A stretch of 35,129 bases of DNA from Streptosporangiaceae bacterium (GTDB lineage Bacteria > Actinomycetota > Actinomycetes > Streptosporangiales > Streptosporangiaceae), in NCBI GenBank assembly GCA_019246795.1, contig JAFAPY010000244.1, positions 1 to 35,129 on the forward strand. The letters are read 5' to 3'. Positions 28,806 to 35,129 of the stretch are shown here, in pieces. Each line of letters begins with the position of its first letter. The stretch's first letter is position 1. The notes under the pieces were generated by a model. It searched no databases. It was not told the origin of the DNA and saw nothing but the letters and a program-made list of their open reading frames with translations. The translations under genes were made by a program, and so were the position numbers.

Positions 28806-29725
28806 CAGTATCCCTGCGTGCCGACCACGTTGCGCAGCGGCCTGCCGGTGGCGTACCGGCTGAGCTGGTCGGAGACGGTGGCCATGACGCGGGGCAAGCC
28901 GGTGGTCATCGCCCCGGCCACGTGCGGCGTCAGCAGCAGCCCGGGCGCGGTCCACAGCGGGTGACCGGCCGGGAGAGGTTCGGGGTCGGTGACATCGAGC
29001 GCGGCGCGCAGCCGCCCGGACTGCAGCTGTTCGAGCAGCGCGCCGATGTCCACCACCGAGCCGCGGGCCGCGTTGACCAGCAGGGCGCCGTCGTGCATCT
29101 GGCTGAGGAACCGCGCGTCCACCAGCCCGGTGGTGGCCGGGGTGACGGGGACCAGCAGGATGACGATGTCGGCTGCAGGCAGGAGGTTCGGCAGGTCCGC
29201 CATCGTCGCCACGCCGGGACGGGCGCGGCGGGCGATGCGTGCCACCGTCACACCGAACGGGGCCAGCAGGCGCTCGACCGCCTCTCCGATGGAGCCGTAG
29301 CCCACCATCAGCACGGTGCGGCCGGCCAGCGGCTCGCCCCTGGCCGGATCCCAGGTCCCTGCCTGCTGCGCGGCCATGAACCGGGGCAGTTGCCGCAGCT
29401 GAGCCAGGATCACGGCGATGATCCACTCGGCCACCGCGGGATCGTGCGCCCCCCGCGCGTTGGCCAACGTCACCCCGGGCGGCACGAACGCGACCACGTG
29501 CTCGGCGCCGGCCGACATCAGCTGGATCAGCCGCAGTCGCGGCAGCTTCGCCAGCACCGGCATCCGGGAGGCCGGCACCCCGAACGGCAGCACGACCACC
29601 TCGACGTCCGCGGCCGAGTCCGGCAGCCGCTCACCGCCGTCCCAGACGTCGGCGACCATCGTGTCCGGCAGGCCGCCCATCGCCTCGGCCATGCCCGCGT
29701 CCGGCAGCCACACCCGTATCGCCAC
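28805..29725 (-). CDS. D-isomer-specific 2-hydroxyacid dehydrogenase
   Basis: 306 residues. NAD-binding GYGSIGEAVERLLAPFG (GxGxxG), then catalytic Arg in NAARGSVVD, Glu in DPEPLP and His in TPHVAG, the standard triad of D-2-hydroxyacid dehydrogenases. The N-terminal catalytic part (IRVWLPDAGMAEAMGGLPDTMVADVWDGGE) is of usual length. It would reduce a 2-keto acid with NAD(P)H. It overlaps psuG and so is co-translated with the pseudouridine genes, an unusual partner. A role in handling a product of ribose or uracil breakdown is speculation. Confidence 0.9.
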   Translation of the reverse strand: MAIRVWLPDAGMAEAMGGLPDTMVADVWDGGERLPDSAADVEVVVLPFGVPASRMPVLAKLPRLRLIQLMSAGAEHVVAFVPPGVTLANARGAHDPAVAEWIIAVILAQLRQLPRFMAAQQAGTWDPARGEPLAGRTVLMVGYGSIGEAVERLLAPFGVTVARIARRARPGVATMADLPNLLPAADIVILLVPVTPATTGLVDARFLSQMHDGALLVNAARGSVVDIGALLEQLQSGRLRAALDVTDPEPLPAGHPLWTAPGLLLTPHVAGAMTTGLPRVMATVSDQLSRYATGRPLRNVVGTQGY

Positions 29726-29785
29726 AGCGGCCAGGCTACCGGCGCCTGCCCGGCGTGGCCGCCTGCAGGTGGCCCGGGCCTGCGG

Positions 29786-30319
29786 TCAGCGTGCCGCCCC
29801 GGACCGCTCCAGATCCCGCTGCCACGATTCCGGGACGTGATCCCCCCGGCCCGGCCCCGCCGTGCCGGTCCTGCGCCCCGAGCTCACGGTCACGACCGGG
29901 CACCGGGCAGCCCGCAGGCAGACCCTGATCACCGGGCCCGCGCCGCGGTAGGGGTCCGGGCTGTCGGAGTTGCGGCCGAGCACCAGCATGTCCGCGCCGG
30001 CCGCCTGATCGAGCAGCACGCGTGCGGCGAGCCCCTCGGTGATCTCGGTGCGGATCGCGACGCCGCGGTACAGCCTGGCCGCATCGCGGACCGCGCGGCG
30101 CAGCGCCTGGCGGGCACCGCCCCAGCTGCCGCCGGTCTGCCGCGGCGGCGGCACCGCGTAGCTTGCCGCCTGATGGCACGCGGACTCCAGGGCGAGCACG
30201 GCGTGGACCTCGGCGGCGCGCAGGCTGGCTTCCCTGCACGCCCATTCAAGCGCGGCCACGGACTCCGCGGAGCCGTCGACGCCGACGACGATGCGCCGGA
30301 CAGCGGAATCTCCGGTCAT
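29786..30319 (-). CDS. Universal stress protein (UspA family)
   Basis: 177 residues from the ATG at 30319. Single Usp domain: RRIVVGVDGSAESVAALEWACREASLRAAEVHAVLALE, VAIRTEITEGLAARVLLDQAAGADMLVLGRNSDSP, and CPVVTVSSG at the end of the fold, with a 30-residue basic tail. The ATP-binding G-x2-G-x9-G(S/T) motif is altered (GRNSDSPDPYRGAGPVIR), so nucleotide binding is uncertain. It lies 60 bp upstream of the dehydrogenase on the same strand and may be the first gene of that operon. Confidence 0.9.
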   Translation of the reverse strand: MTGDSAVRRIVVGVDGSAESVAALEWACREASLRAAEVHAVLALESACHQAASYAVPPPRQTGGSWGGARQALRRAVRDAARLYRGVAIRTEITEGLAARVLLDQAAGADMLVLGRNSDSPDPYRGAGPVIRVCLRAARCPVVTVSSGRRTGTAGPGRGDHVPESWQRDLERSGAAR

Positions 30320-30613
30320 GACGAATCCCTACCTGTTCGCCACCTCTGACACACCCGGTCCGTCCCGCCCCGCCACAGCCGTACCGTCAGAAGTTTCCCC
30401 ATTCGTGACTTAACAGTTCTCGATCGTAGACCGCGCACGGGCCCGCTGACGAGGTCCGGGAGCTGGCTTTTTCCGGTCTGTCGGCGGCGGCCGTATTCTG
30501 CCCGAGATCCCCCGGTTATCGTATCGTTATCAGGTGCGTTGTGGGCCAGACACGCCTGGCGAGCGTATTGTCCCGCATGTCGCTTTTAGTCGTCGGACGA
30601 CCGCTCTGCGAGG
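30320..30613. promoter_or_regulatory. Divergent promoter region between usp and the LolA-like/ABC operon
   Basis: No gene is supported in these 294 bp. GTTATC occurs at 30515 and 30526, eleven bases apart, in a locally AT-richer segment about 90 bp before the LolA-like gene. This could be a regulator-binding repeat. No reliable -35/-10 pair could be fixed by eye. Confidence 0.4.
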
Positions 30614-31735
30614 ATGCCGGTGAAAGGCCAGGTGGCGTACAGGTGGGCAGCGGTAGCCGCCGGCGTCGGGCTGCTGTGCGCGATGCCGGTGATCGCCAGC
30701 GCGCTGCCCGCGAGCGTGCCCGCCCTGACGGCCGGCCAGCTCCGCGGCCGCATCCTGGCCTCGGCGCGCCTGTCCTACGCGGGGTATGCGGAAAGCGATG
30801 CCGCGTTCGGGCTGCCGTCGCTGCCTGGCCTGCGCGACGTGACGTCGCTGCTCGATGGCGTGACCAAGATGCGGGTGTGGCAGGCGGCACCGGACCGCTG
30901 GCGGGTCGACGTGCTGTCCGACACCGGGGAACGCGACACCTACCAGCTCGGCCGCCGGTCCTACATCTGGGATTCCGGCGCGCAGCTGCTCACCGAGATA
31001 CGCGGCAGGCAGACGCTGCGGCTGCCGCGTGCCGCGGACCTGGCGCCGCCGACGCTGGCGCAGCGCCTGCTATCCGAGACCGGGCGGCAGGCCCGGTACA
31101 GCGTGGCACCCGCGCTGCGGGTGGCCGGGCAGGCCGCCGCCGGGCTGCGGGTCACTCCCTCCGATCCGGCATCCACCATCGGGCACATCGATATCTGGGC
31201 GGACCCGGGCAGCGGGCTGCCGCTGATGGTGCAGATCTTCGCCCGCGGCTCGCCGAGCCCGGCGCTGCGGAGCCAGTTCTTCCAGGTCAGCTCCTGGCAG
31301 CCGGATAAGGCTGTGCTCACGCCGCAGCGCGGCCCCGGGACCGGGTTCACGGTGACCAGCGCCGGCAACCTGTCCGGGGCGCTGAAGAACCTGGCGGGAA
31401 TGGCCCTGCCCGGCCAGCTGGCAGGACGTGACCAGCTCCCGGCATCGCAGGAATACGAGCCGATCGGCGTCTACGGCGGCGGGCTGGCGACGTTCGTCGT
31501 GCTGGGGCTGCGCGGCGTCGACGGCCAGCGCCTGATCACCGACGCGCTGGCGGCCGGGGGCACCGCGCTGGACCTGCCGGGCGGCGGCAGCGGGGCGCTG
31601 ATCAGCGCGCCGCTGCTCAACGCGGTCATCGCCCAGCCACCCGATCCCGACACCGTCGTCCTGCTCGCCGGCACGGTCGCCATGCCCGTGCTCGAGCAGG
31701 CGGCGGCCGCCTTGTTCACCGAGGTGGGCCTGTAG
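30614..31735 (+). CDS. Secreted LolA/RseB-like protein
   Basis: 373 residues from the ATG at 30614 (GTG 30620 is possible). It starts with a signal peptide or anchor (AYRWAAVAAGVGLLCAMPVIASALPASV, likely cut after ASA). The next 190 residues read like a LolA/RseB-type open beta-barrel: RGRILASARLSYAGYAESDAAFGLP, KMRVWQAAPDRWRVDVLSDTGERDTYQLGRRSYIWDSGAQLLTEI, and later PLMVQIFARGSPSPALRSQFFQVSSW. The final third (YGGGLATFVVLGL...LISAPLLNAVI) resembles the threshold domain of anti-sigma or lipoprotein carriers. Role: binding a lipid or lipoprotein outside the membrane, inferred. It lies 2 bases before the ABC ATPase start. Confidence 0.75.
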   Translation: MPVKGQVAYRWAAVAAGVGLLCAMPVIASALPASVPALTAGQLRGRILASARLSYAGYAESDAAFGLPSLPGLRDVTSLLDGVTKMRVWQAAPDRWRVDVLSDTGERDTYQLGRRSYIWDSGAQLLTEIRGRQTLRLPRAADLAPPTLAQRLLSETGRQARYSVAPALRVAGQAAAGLRVTPSDPASTIGHIDIWADPGSGLPLMVQIFARGSPSPALRSQFFQVSSWQPDKAVLTPQRGPGTGFTVTSAGNLSGALKNLAGMALPGQLAGRDQLPASQEYEPIGVYGGGLATFVVLGLRGVDGQRLITDALAAGGTALDLPGGGSGALISAPLLNAVIAQPPDPDTVVLLAGTVAMPVLEQAAAALFTEVGL

Positions 31736-31737
31736 CC

Positions 31738-32655
31738 GTGATCACCACCAGGGCCCTGAGCAAGCGCTACGGAGCGATAGCGGCGGTGCGCTCGGTCGAC
31801 CTCGACGTCCGCGAGGGCGACAGGTACGGGCTGCTCGGCCCCAACGGCTCGGGCAAGACCACGCTGGTCCGGATGCTGCTCGGCCTGGTCTACGCGACCA
31901 GCGGCGAGATCGAGGTGATGGGCAGGCGGATGCCCCGGCACGCGCGCGAGGTGCTGCCGCAGGTCGGCGCGCTGATCGAGGAGCCGGCCGCGTACCCGCA
32001 CCTGTCGGCCCGGGCCAACCTCGCGCTGTTCGACGCGGCGGGCCCGCGCCGGTCCGCCGGCCGTCGAGGCCGGTCCCGCCGGATCGACGACGCGCTGGAG
32101 CAGGTCGGACTGGCCGGGGTGGGCCGCAGGCCGGTGAAGACGTACTCGCTGGGCATGCGGCAGCGCCTCGGCCTGGCCGCCGCGCTGATCCGCCGGCCCA
32201 GGCTGCTGATTCTCGACGAGCCCGGCAACGGCCTGGACCCGCGCGGGATCAGGGATCTGCGCGAGCTCATCATCGGCCTGAACTCCTCCGGGGTGACGGT
32301 GTTCTTGTCCTCTCACCTGCTCGGCGAGGTCGAGCAGCTGTGCACCACGGTGGGAGTGCTGGATGCCGGACGCCTGGTGCTGCAGGACGAGCTGGCGGCG
32401 CTGCGCGCGCCGACCGGCCAGATCCTGCTGGACACCCCCGACGCCGACCAGGTCTGCGCGATGCTCAACGGGCAGGTGGAACAGCGCGACGGGCAGCGGC
32501 TGCTGATCAGGCACGCGGACCCGGCCGGGCTCAACGCCCGGCTGGTCGGCGCAGGGCTGCGGGTGCACGCGATCGGCCCGCACCGGCGCACCCTGGAGGA
32601 GGTCGTGCTCGCGGTCACTGGCACCGGCTCGGACCACATCGGGGGCCGGTCATGA
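31738..32655 (+). CDS. ABC transporter ATP-binding protein
   Basis: 305 residues from GTG 31738. Walker A GPNGSGKTT (34-42), Q-loop region VGALIEEPAAYPHLSARANL, signature YSLGMRQRLGLAAALI, Walker B LLILDEPGNGLDP and a switch histidine in VFLSSHLLGEVEQL are all intact. The C-terminal 90 residues form the extra domain common in DrrA/BcrA-type exporters. It would power the permease encoded next, with which it shares an ATGA overlap. Export of a lipid, antibiotic or peptide is usual for this subfamily. Confidence 0.92.
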   Translation: MITTRALSKRYGAIAAVRSVDLDVREGDRYGLLGPNGSGKTTLVRMLLGLVYATSGEIEVMGRRMPRHAREVLPQVGALIEEPAAYPHLSARANLALFDAAGPRRSAGRRGRSRRIDDALEQVGLAGVGRRPVKTYSLGMRQRLGLAAALIRRPRLLILDEPGNGLDPRGIRDLRELIIGLNSSGVTVFLSSHLLGEVEQLCTTVGVLDAGRLVLQDELAALRAPTGQILLDTPDADQVCAMLNGQVEQRDGQRLLIRHADPAGLNARLVGAGLRVHAIGPHRRTLEEVVLAVTGTGSDHIGGRS

Positions 32656-33527
32656 TCGGGGTGGAGCTCGTCAAGCTGGTGCGCCGCCCGCGCACCTGGA
32701 TCAGCCTCACGCTGACCTGCGCCCTGCCGTTCGTGGTGGCGGTGTTCATCGCCGTCACCCACCTGGCCCCGCCGCCCGGGCAGGGCAGCGCGTTCCTGTA
32801 CGCCGTGCTGGCCAACGGCGCGCTGTACCCAGCGGCCGCGCTGGCGCTGGTCCTGCCGGTCTTCCTGCCGGTCACCACCGCGGTCGTGGCCGGGGACGCC
32901 ATCGCGGGCGAGGCGGCCACGGGCACGCTGCGGTACCTGCTGGCCCGCCCGGTGGGGCGGACCAGGCTGCTTCTCGCCAAGCTGATCTCGGTGACCACCT
33001 ACGTCGTGCTCGTGGTCGTCGCGGTGACGGTCACCGCGTACGCGACCGGCGTCCTGCTGCTCGGCCCGTCCCACGCCGCGGCGGTCGGGCAGTCACCGGC
33101 CGACGCCGGCCTTGCCCCGACCGCCGGGGTCGCACCGGGCGGCGCGGTCACCTCGCTGTCCGGCACGCCGCTGAGCCTGCTGCAGCTGGCCGAGCGGACC
33201 GCGGGCGCCATCGCCTTCATCGCCGTGTCCATGCTCGGCGTGGCGGCGATCGCGCTGTTCCTGTCCACGGTCACCAGTTCGGCCCTCGGCGCGACCCTCG
33301 GCGCGCTGGCGGCACTGGTCGCCAGCGAGATCCTGGTGACCCTGAACGCCGCGGCCGTCATCCAGCCGTACCTGCCCACACGGTACTGGCTGGCCTGGAT
33401 CGACTTCTTCCGCGATCCCATCTTCTGGCGGAACATCGACCGGGGGCTCGGCATCCAGGCGGTCTACGTGGTCGTGTTGCTCGGCGCCGCCTGGGCCAAC
33501 TTCTCCACCAAGGACATCACCGCCTGA
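32652..33527 (+). CDS. ABC transporter permease (ABC-2 type)
   Basis: 291 residues. The ATG at 32652 overlaps the ATPase stop. Six membrane segments are visible: SLTLTCALPFVVAVFIAVTHL, YPAAALALVLPVFLPVTTAVV, VTTYVVLVVVAVTVTAYATGVLLL, AGAIAFIAVSMLGVAAIALFL, ALGATLGALAALVASEILV and GIQAVYVVVLLGAAWANF. The coupling-helix segment GDAIAGEAATGTLRYLLARPVGRTRLLLAK is the standard ABC-2 block. A long extracellular loop (about 140-180) separates TM3 and TM4. With the ATPase and the LolA-like protein it forms a three-gene exporter operon. Its end overlaps the convergent hydrolase gene by 11 bp. Confidence 0.92.
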   Translation: MIGVELVKLVRRPRTWISLTLTCALPFVVAVFIAVTHLAPPPGQGSAFLYAVLANGALYPAAALALVLPVFLPVTTAVVAGDAIAGEAATGTLRYLLARPVGRTRLLLAKLISVTTYVVLVVVAVTVTAYATGVLLLGPSHAAAVGQSPADAGLAPTAGVAPGGAVTSLSGTPLSLLQLAERTAGAIAFIAVSMLGVAAIALFLSTVTSSALGATLGALAALVASEILVTLNAAAVIQPYLPTRYWLAWIDFFRDPIFWRNIDRGLGIQAVYVVVLLGAAWANFSTKDITA

Positions 33528-34398
33528 CCGGTGCAGCCGCGCCGAGGGCGACCAGGGAGCGGCACTGGGAAGCGGAGGGGGCGGTGATGCTGGCACTGTG
33601 CAGGGTGCGCAGCACGATGCCGACGACCAGCGGGGCGGTGGGCAGCTGGCCGTGCCCGATGGTCACCCCCGGGCAGACCGTCTGCAGCGGCACGTTGACC
33701 GCGCCCGGCAGCCGGGCCGAATCGGGCGGCTGGACCACCTGGTCGTCGGTGGTCCACAGCGACAGCCACGGCGGGCGGGTACCGGTGGAGGTGTGCTGCA
33801 GCCGGGCCAGCATGGCGCTGCCCGGCACCAGTTCCTGGCACGCGGCCGGGCACTCGCCGGGGACGAAGGCCTGGCCGATCGCGGCGAGCTGCGCGCCGTG
33901 CAGCGGCGAGCCGAGGGTGATGATCTGGCGGGCCTTTGCCACTCCGTCGTACTCCACGTCCCACAGCCAGGCCACCACCCCCCCGGCGGAGTACCCGATC
34001 ACGGTCACCGGGGCGGAGCCGGAGCGCAGCGCCTGGCTCACGTAGCCGTTCAGCACGTTCGCCTGCACCTGCAGGTCGCCGGTGCCGTCCCCGGCAAGGT
34101 GGACCACGATCGCTGTCTGCCCGGCCGACCTGATCCGCGCCGCCAGCACGTCCAGCGCGGCCGTGCTGCCGCCGTAGCCGGGGACGAGCAGCACATCGCC
34201 GGGGCGGTTGCCGCCGGCGCTGGTCACCGCGGGGCTGCCGCCCAGCGAGCCGGCCCAGACGACCACGCCGGTGACCGTTCCCGCGGCCGCGAGCAGCGCG
34301 AGGACCGCGATCAGCATCCGGCGCCGCCGGCTCAGGCCGCCCCACCAACCGATCGCGCGCACCACCCCATCGTGCGTCCTGCCAGCGCCGGGCTCCAA
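33517..34398 (-). CDS. Membrane-anchored alpha/beta hydrolase (lipase/esterase-like)
   Basis: 293 residues from 34398. A basic N-terminus is followed by a membrane segment at about 28-49 (MLIAVLALLAAAGTVTGVVVWAG), putting the catalytic domain outside the cell. Then the alpha/beta hydrolase core: DVLLVPGYGGSTAALDVLAARI with an oxyanion region, nucleophile S137 in GYSAGG, D218/D219 in WTTDDQVV and H249 in IGHGQLP. Extra cysteines (C183, C187, C242, C277) could form disulfides. It resembles lipase class 2 / EstA-type enzymes. Substrate probably a lipid ester. Its 3' end overlaps the ABC permease gene. Confidence 0.87.
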   Translation of the reverse strand: MEPGAGRTHDGVVRAIGWWGGLSRRRRMLIAVLALLAAAGTVTGVVVWAGSLGGSPAVTSAGGNRPGDVLLVPGYGGSTAALDVLAARIRSAGQTAIVVHLAGDGTGDLQVQANVLNGYVSQALRSGSAPVTVIGYSAGGVVAWLWDVEYDGVAKARQIITLGSPLHGAQLAAIGQAFVPGECPAACQELVPGSAMLARLQHTSTGTRPPWLSLWTTDDQVVQPPDSARLPGAVNVPLQTVCPGVTIGHGQLPTAPLVVGIVLRTLHSASITAPSASQCRSLVALGAAAPVRR

Positions 34399-34447
34399 AC
34401 CGGCGCCAAGATGCCGGGCAGCACCGTTCGTCCGGCCGGAGAAAGAA

Positions 34448-35129
34448 TCAGCCCACCGGGGCGAGCAGCTCCAGGCGGCTGCCGGCCTGGCCCTTGTGCA
34501 CGCGGACCTGGGCGGGGATGCGCTGCCTCAGCTCGGCGACGTGGCTGACGATGCCGACCATCCTGCCGCCTTCGCGCAGCCCGTCGAGCACCGTCATCAC
34601 CTCTTCGAGGGTCTCGGAGTCCAGGCTGCCGAACCCCTCGTCGACGAACAGCGCCTCGATGGGCGTTCCCCCGGCCTCGGCGGTGACCACATCGGCCAGG
34701 CCCAGCGCCAGCGCCAGGCTGGCCAGGAACGTCTCGCCGCCGGACAGGGTGGCGGTATCACGGTCAACCCCGGTCCAGGCGTCGCAGGCCAGCAAGCCCA
34801 GCCCGGACCTGCCCCCGCCGCGGCGCGCGTCGGTGTGCACGAGCGAGTACCGGCCCGAGGTCATCTTCAGCAGCCGCTCGCTGGCCGCCGCCGCGACCTC
34901 CTCCAGGCGCGCGGCGAGCACGAAGGAGGACAGGGTCATCCGCAGCGTGTTCGCGCCGAGCCCGGCCGCCAGGTCGGCGAGCCCGCGGGCCTCGGCCGCC
35001 CGGCTGGCGAGCGGCGTCAGCCCGTCGATCCCGGCGCGCAGCTCGGGGATGAGCTCGGCGAGCTGTTCGGCCCGGCGCTGCGCGCGGTCGTGCGCGATCA
35101 CCGCGTCGTCGTGCAGCCTGCGGGCCTCG
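34448..35129 (-). CDS. sbcC: SbcC exonuclease subunit, C-terminal ATPase part (5' truncated)
   Basis: The frame runs off the window (visible residues 227). End of the coiled coil and ATPase lobe: LRMTLSSFVLAARLEEVAAAASERLLKMTSGRYSLVHTD, signature motif TLSGGETFLASLALALGLADVV, Walker B EALFVDEGFGSLD and D-loop, then a switch histidine in VGIVSHVAELRQRIP. This is the standard C-terminal lobe of the SbcC/Rad50 subunit of the SbcCD nuclease, which processes hairpins and DNA ends. SbcD would be expected near the missing 5' end. The Walker A lobe lies outside the window. Confidence 0.93.
   Translation of the reverse strand, partial: EARRLHDDAVIAHDRAQRRAEQLAELIPELRAGIDGLTPLASRAAEARGLADLAAGLGANTLRMTLSSFVLAARLEEVAAAASERLLKMTSGRYSLVHTDARRGGGRSGLGLLACDAWTGVDRDTATLSGGETFLASLALALGLADVVTAEAGGTPIEALFVDEGFGSLDSETLEEVMTVLDGLREGGRMVGIVSHVAELRQRIPAQVRVHKGQAGSRLELLAPVG

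Noticed and set aside
27421-30349. Long plus-strand frames opposite psuG, the dehydrogenase and usp
   Set aside because: The minus-strand products carry intact catalytic motifs; the plus frames have shadow composition.

Overview
The window is about 35 kb of very GC-rich, gene-dense DNA. Its strong GC bias at third codon positions, GTG/TTG starts, GTGA/ATGA stop-start overlaps and gene families (DUF4232 secreted protein, DUF202 pair, DUF2071, MMPL transporter with a NarL-type two-component system, PF09859 oxygenase, trypco2 domain) point to a chromosomal segment of a high-GC Actinomycetota (Streptosporangiales/Streptomyces-like). The sequence alone does not fix the genus. No rRNA, tRNA, CRISPR array, intact mobile element or phage gene was seen. 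Two genes carry apparent one-base deletions in G/C runs, so the assembly may contain indel errors.

Layout. 1-592: 3' end of a UvrD/PcrA-type helicase. 682-1542: tandem YbjQ-like protein. 1572-3557 (-): secreted DUF4232 plus glycoside-hydrolase-like protein. 4261-5620: compact overlapping cassette of a trypco2 domain protein, a small helical protein, a minimal caspase/CHAT-like peptidase and a possible 45-residue ORF. This is the best candidate here for a little-described conflict or signalling system. 5724-8134: beta-lactamase-fold hydrolase, small Cys/His protein, a 48-bp perfect tandem repeat, a helical protein and a frameshifted membrane-anchored peptidoglycan-binding protein. 8331-13053: small enzymes and membrane proteins (VOC-GNAT fusion, gamma-carbonic anhydrase-like, DUF2071, two PhnB/VOC proteins, a DUF202 pair, SnoaL-like).

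13371-17631: an MMPL exporter divergent from a histidine kinase/response regulator pair, with a perfect palindrome between them that could be the regulator's operator. 17696-22916: small membrane proteins, a HAIGH-motif membrane protein resembling an inactivated site-2 protease, a second kinase (MASE1) and regulator pair, and a single-domain receiver. 23035-23204 is a decayed IS5-type transposase remnant. 23247-24695 (-) is a DNA alkylation-damage operon (ogt, PF09859 oxygenase, four-cysteine protein) preceded by a long imperfect palindrome.

24814-27894: molbindin, hotdog thioesterase, polytopic GT-C-like protein, then a tightly coupled minus-strand operon (2-hydroxyacid dehydrogenase, psuG, psuK-type kinase) for pseudouridine breakdown, with a universal stress protein upstream. 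30614-33527 is a LolA/RseB-like secreted protein coupled to an ABC ATPase and permease. 33517-34398 (-) is a membrane-anchored alpha/beta hydrolase, and 34448-35129 (-) is the C-terminal part of SbcC. Convergent gene pairs are mostly separated by perfect hairpins.
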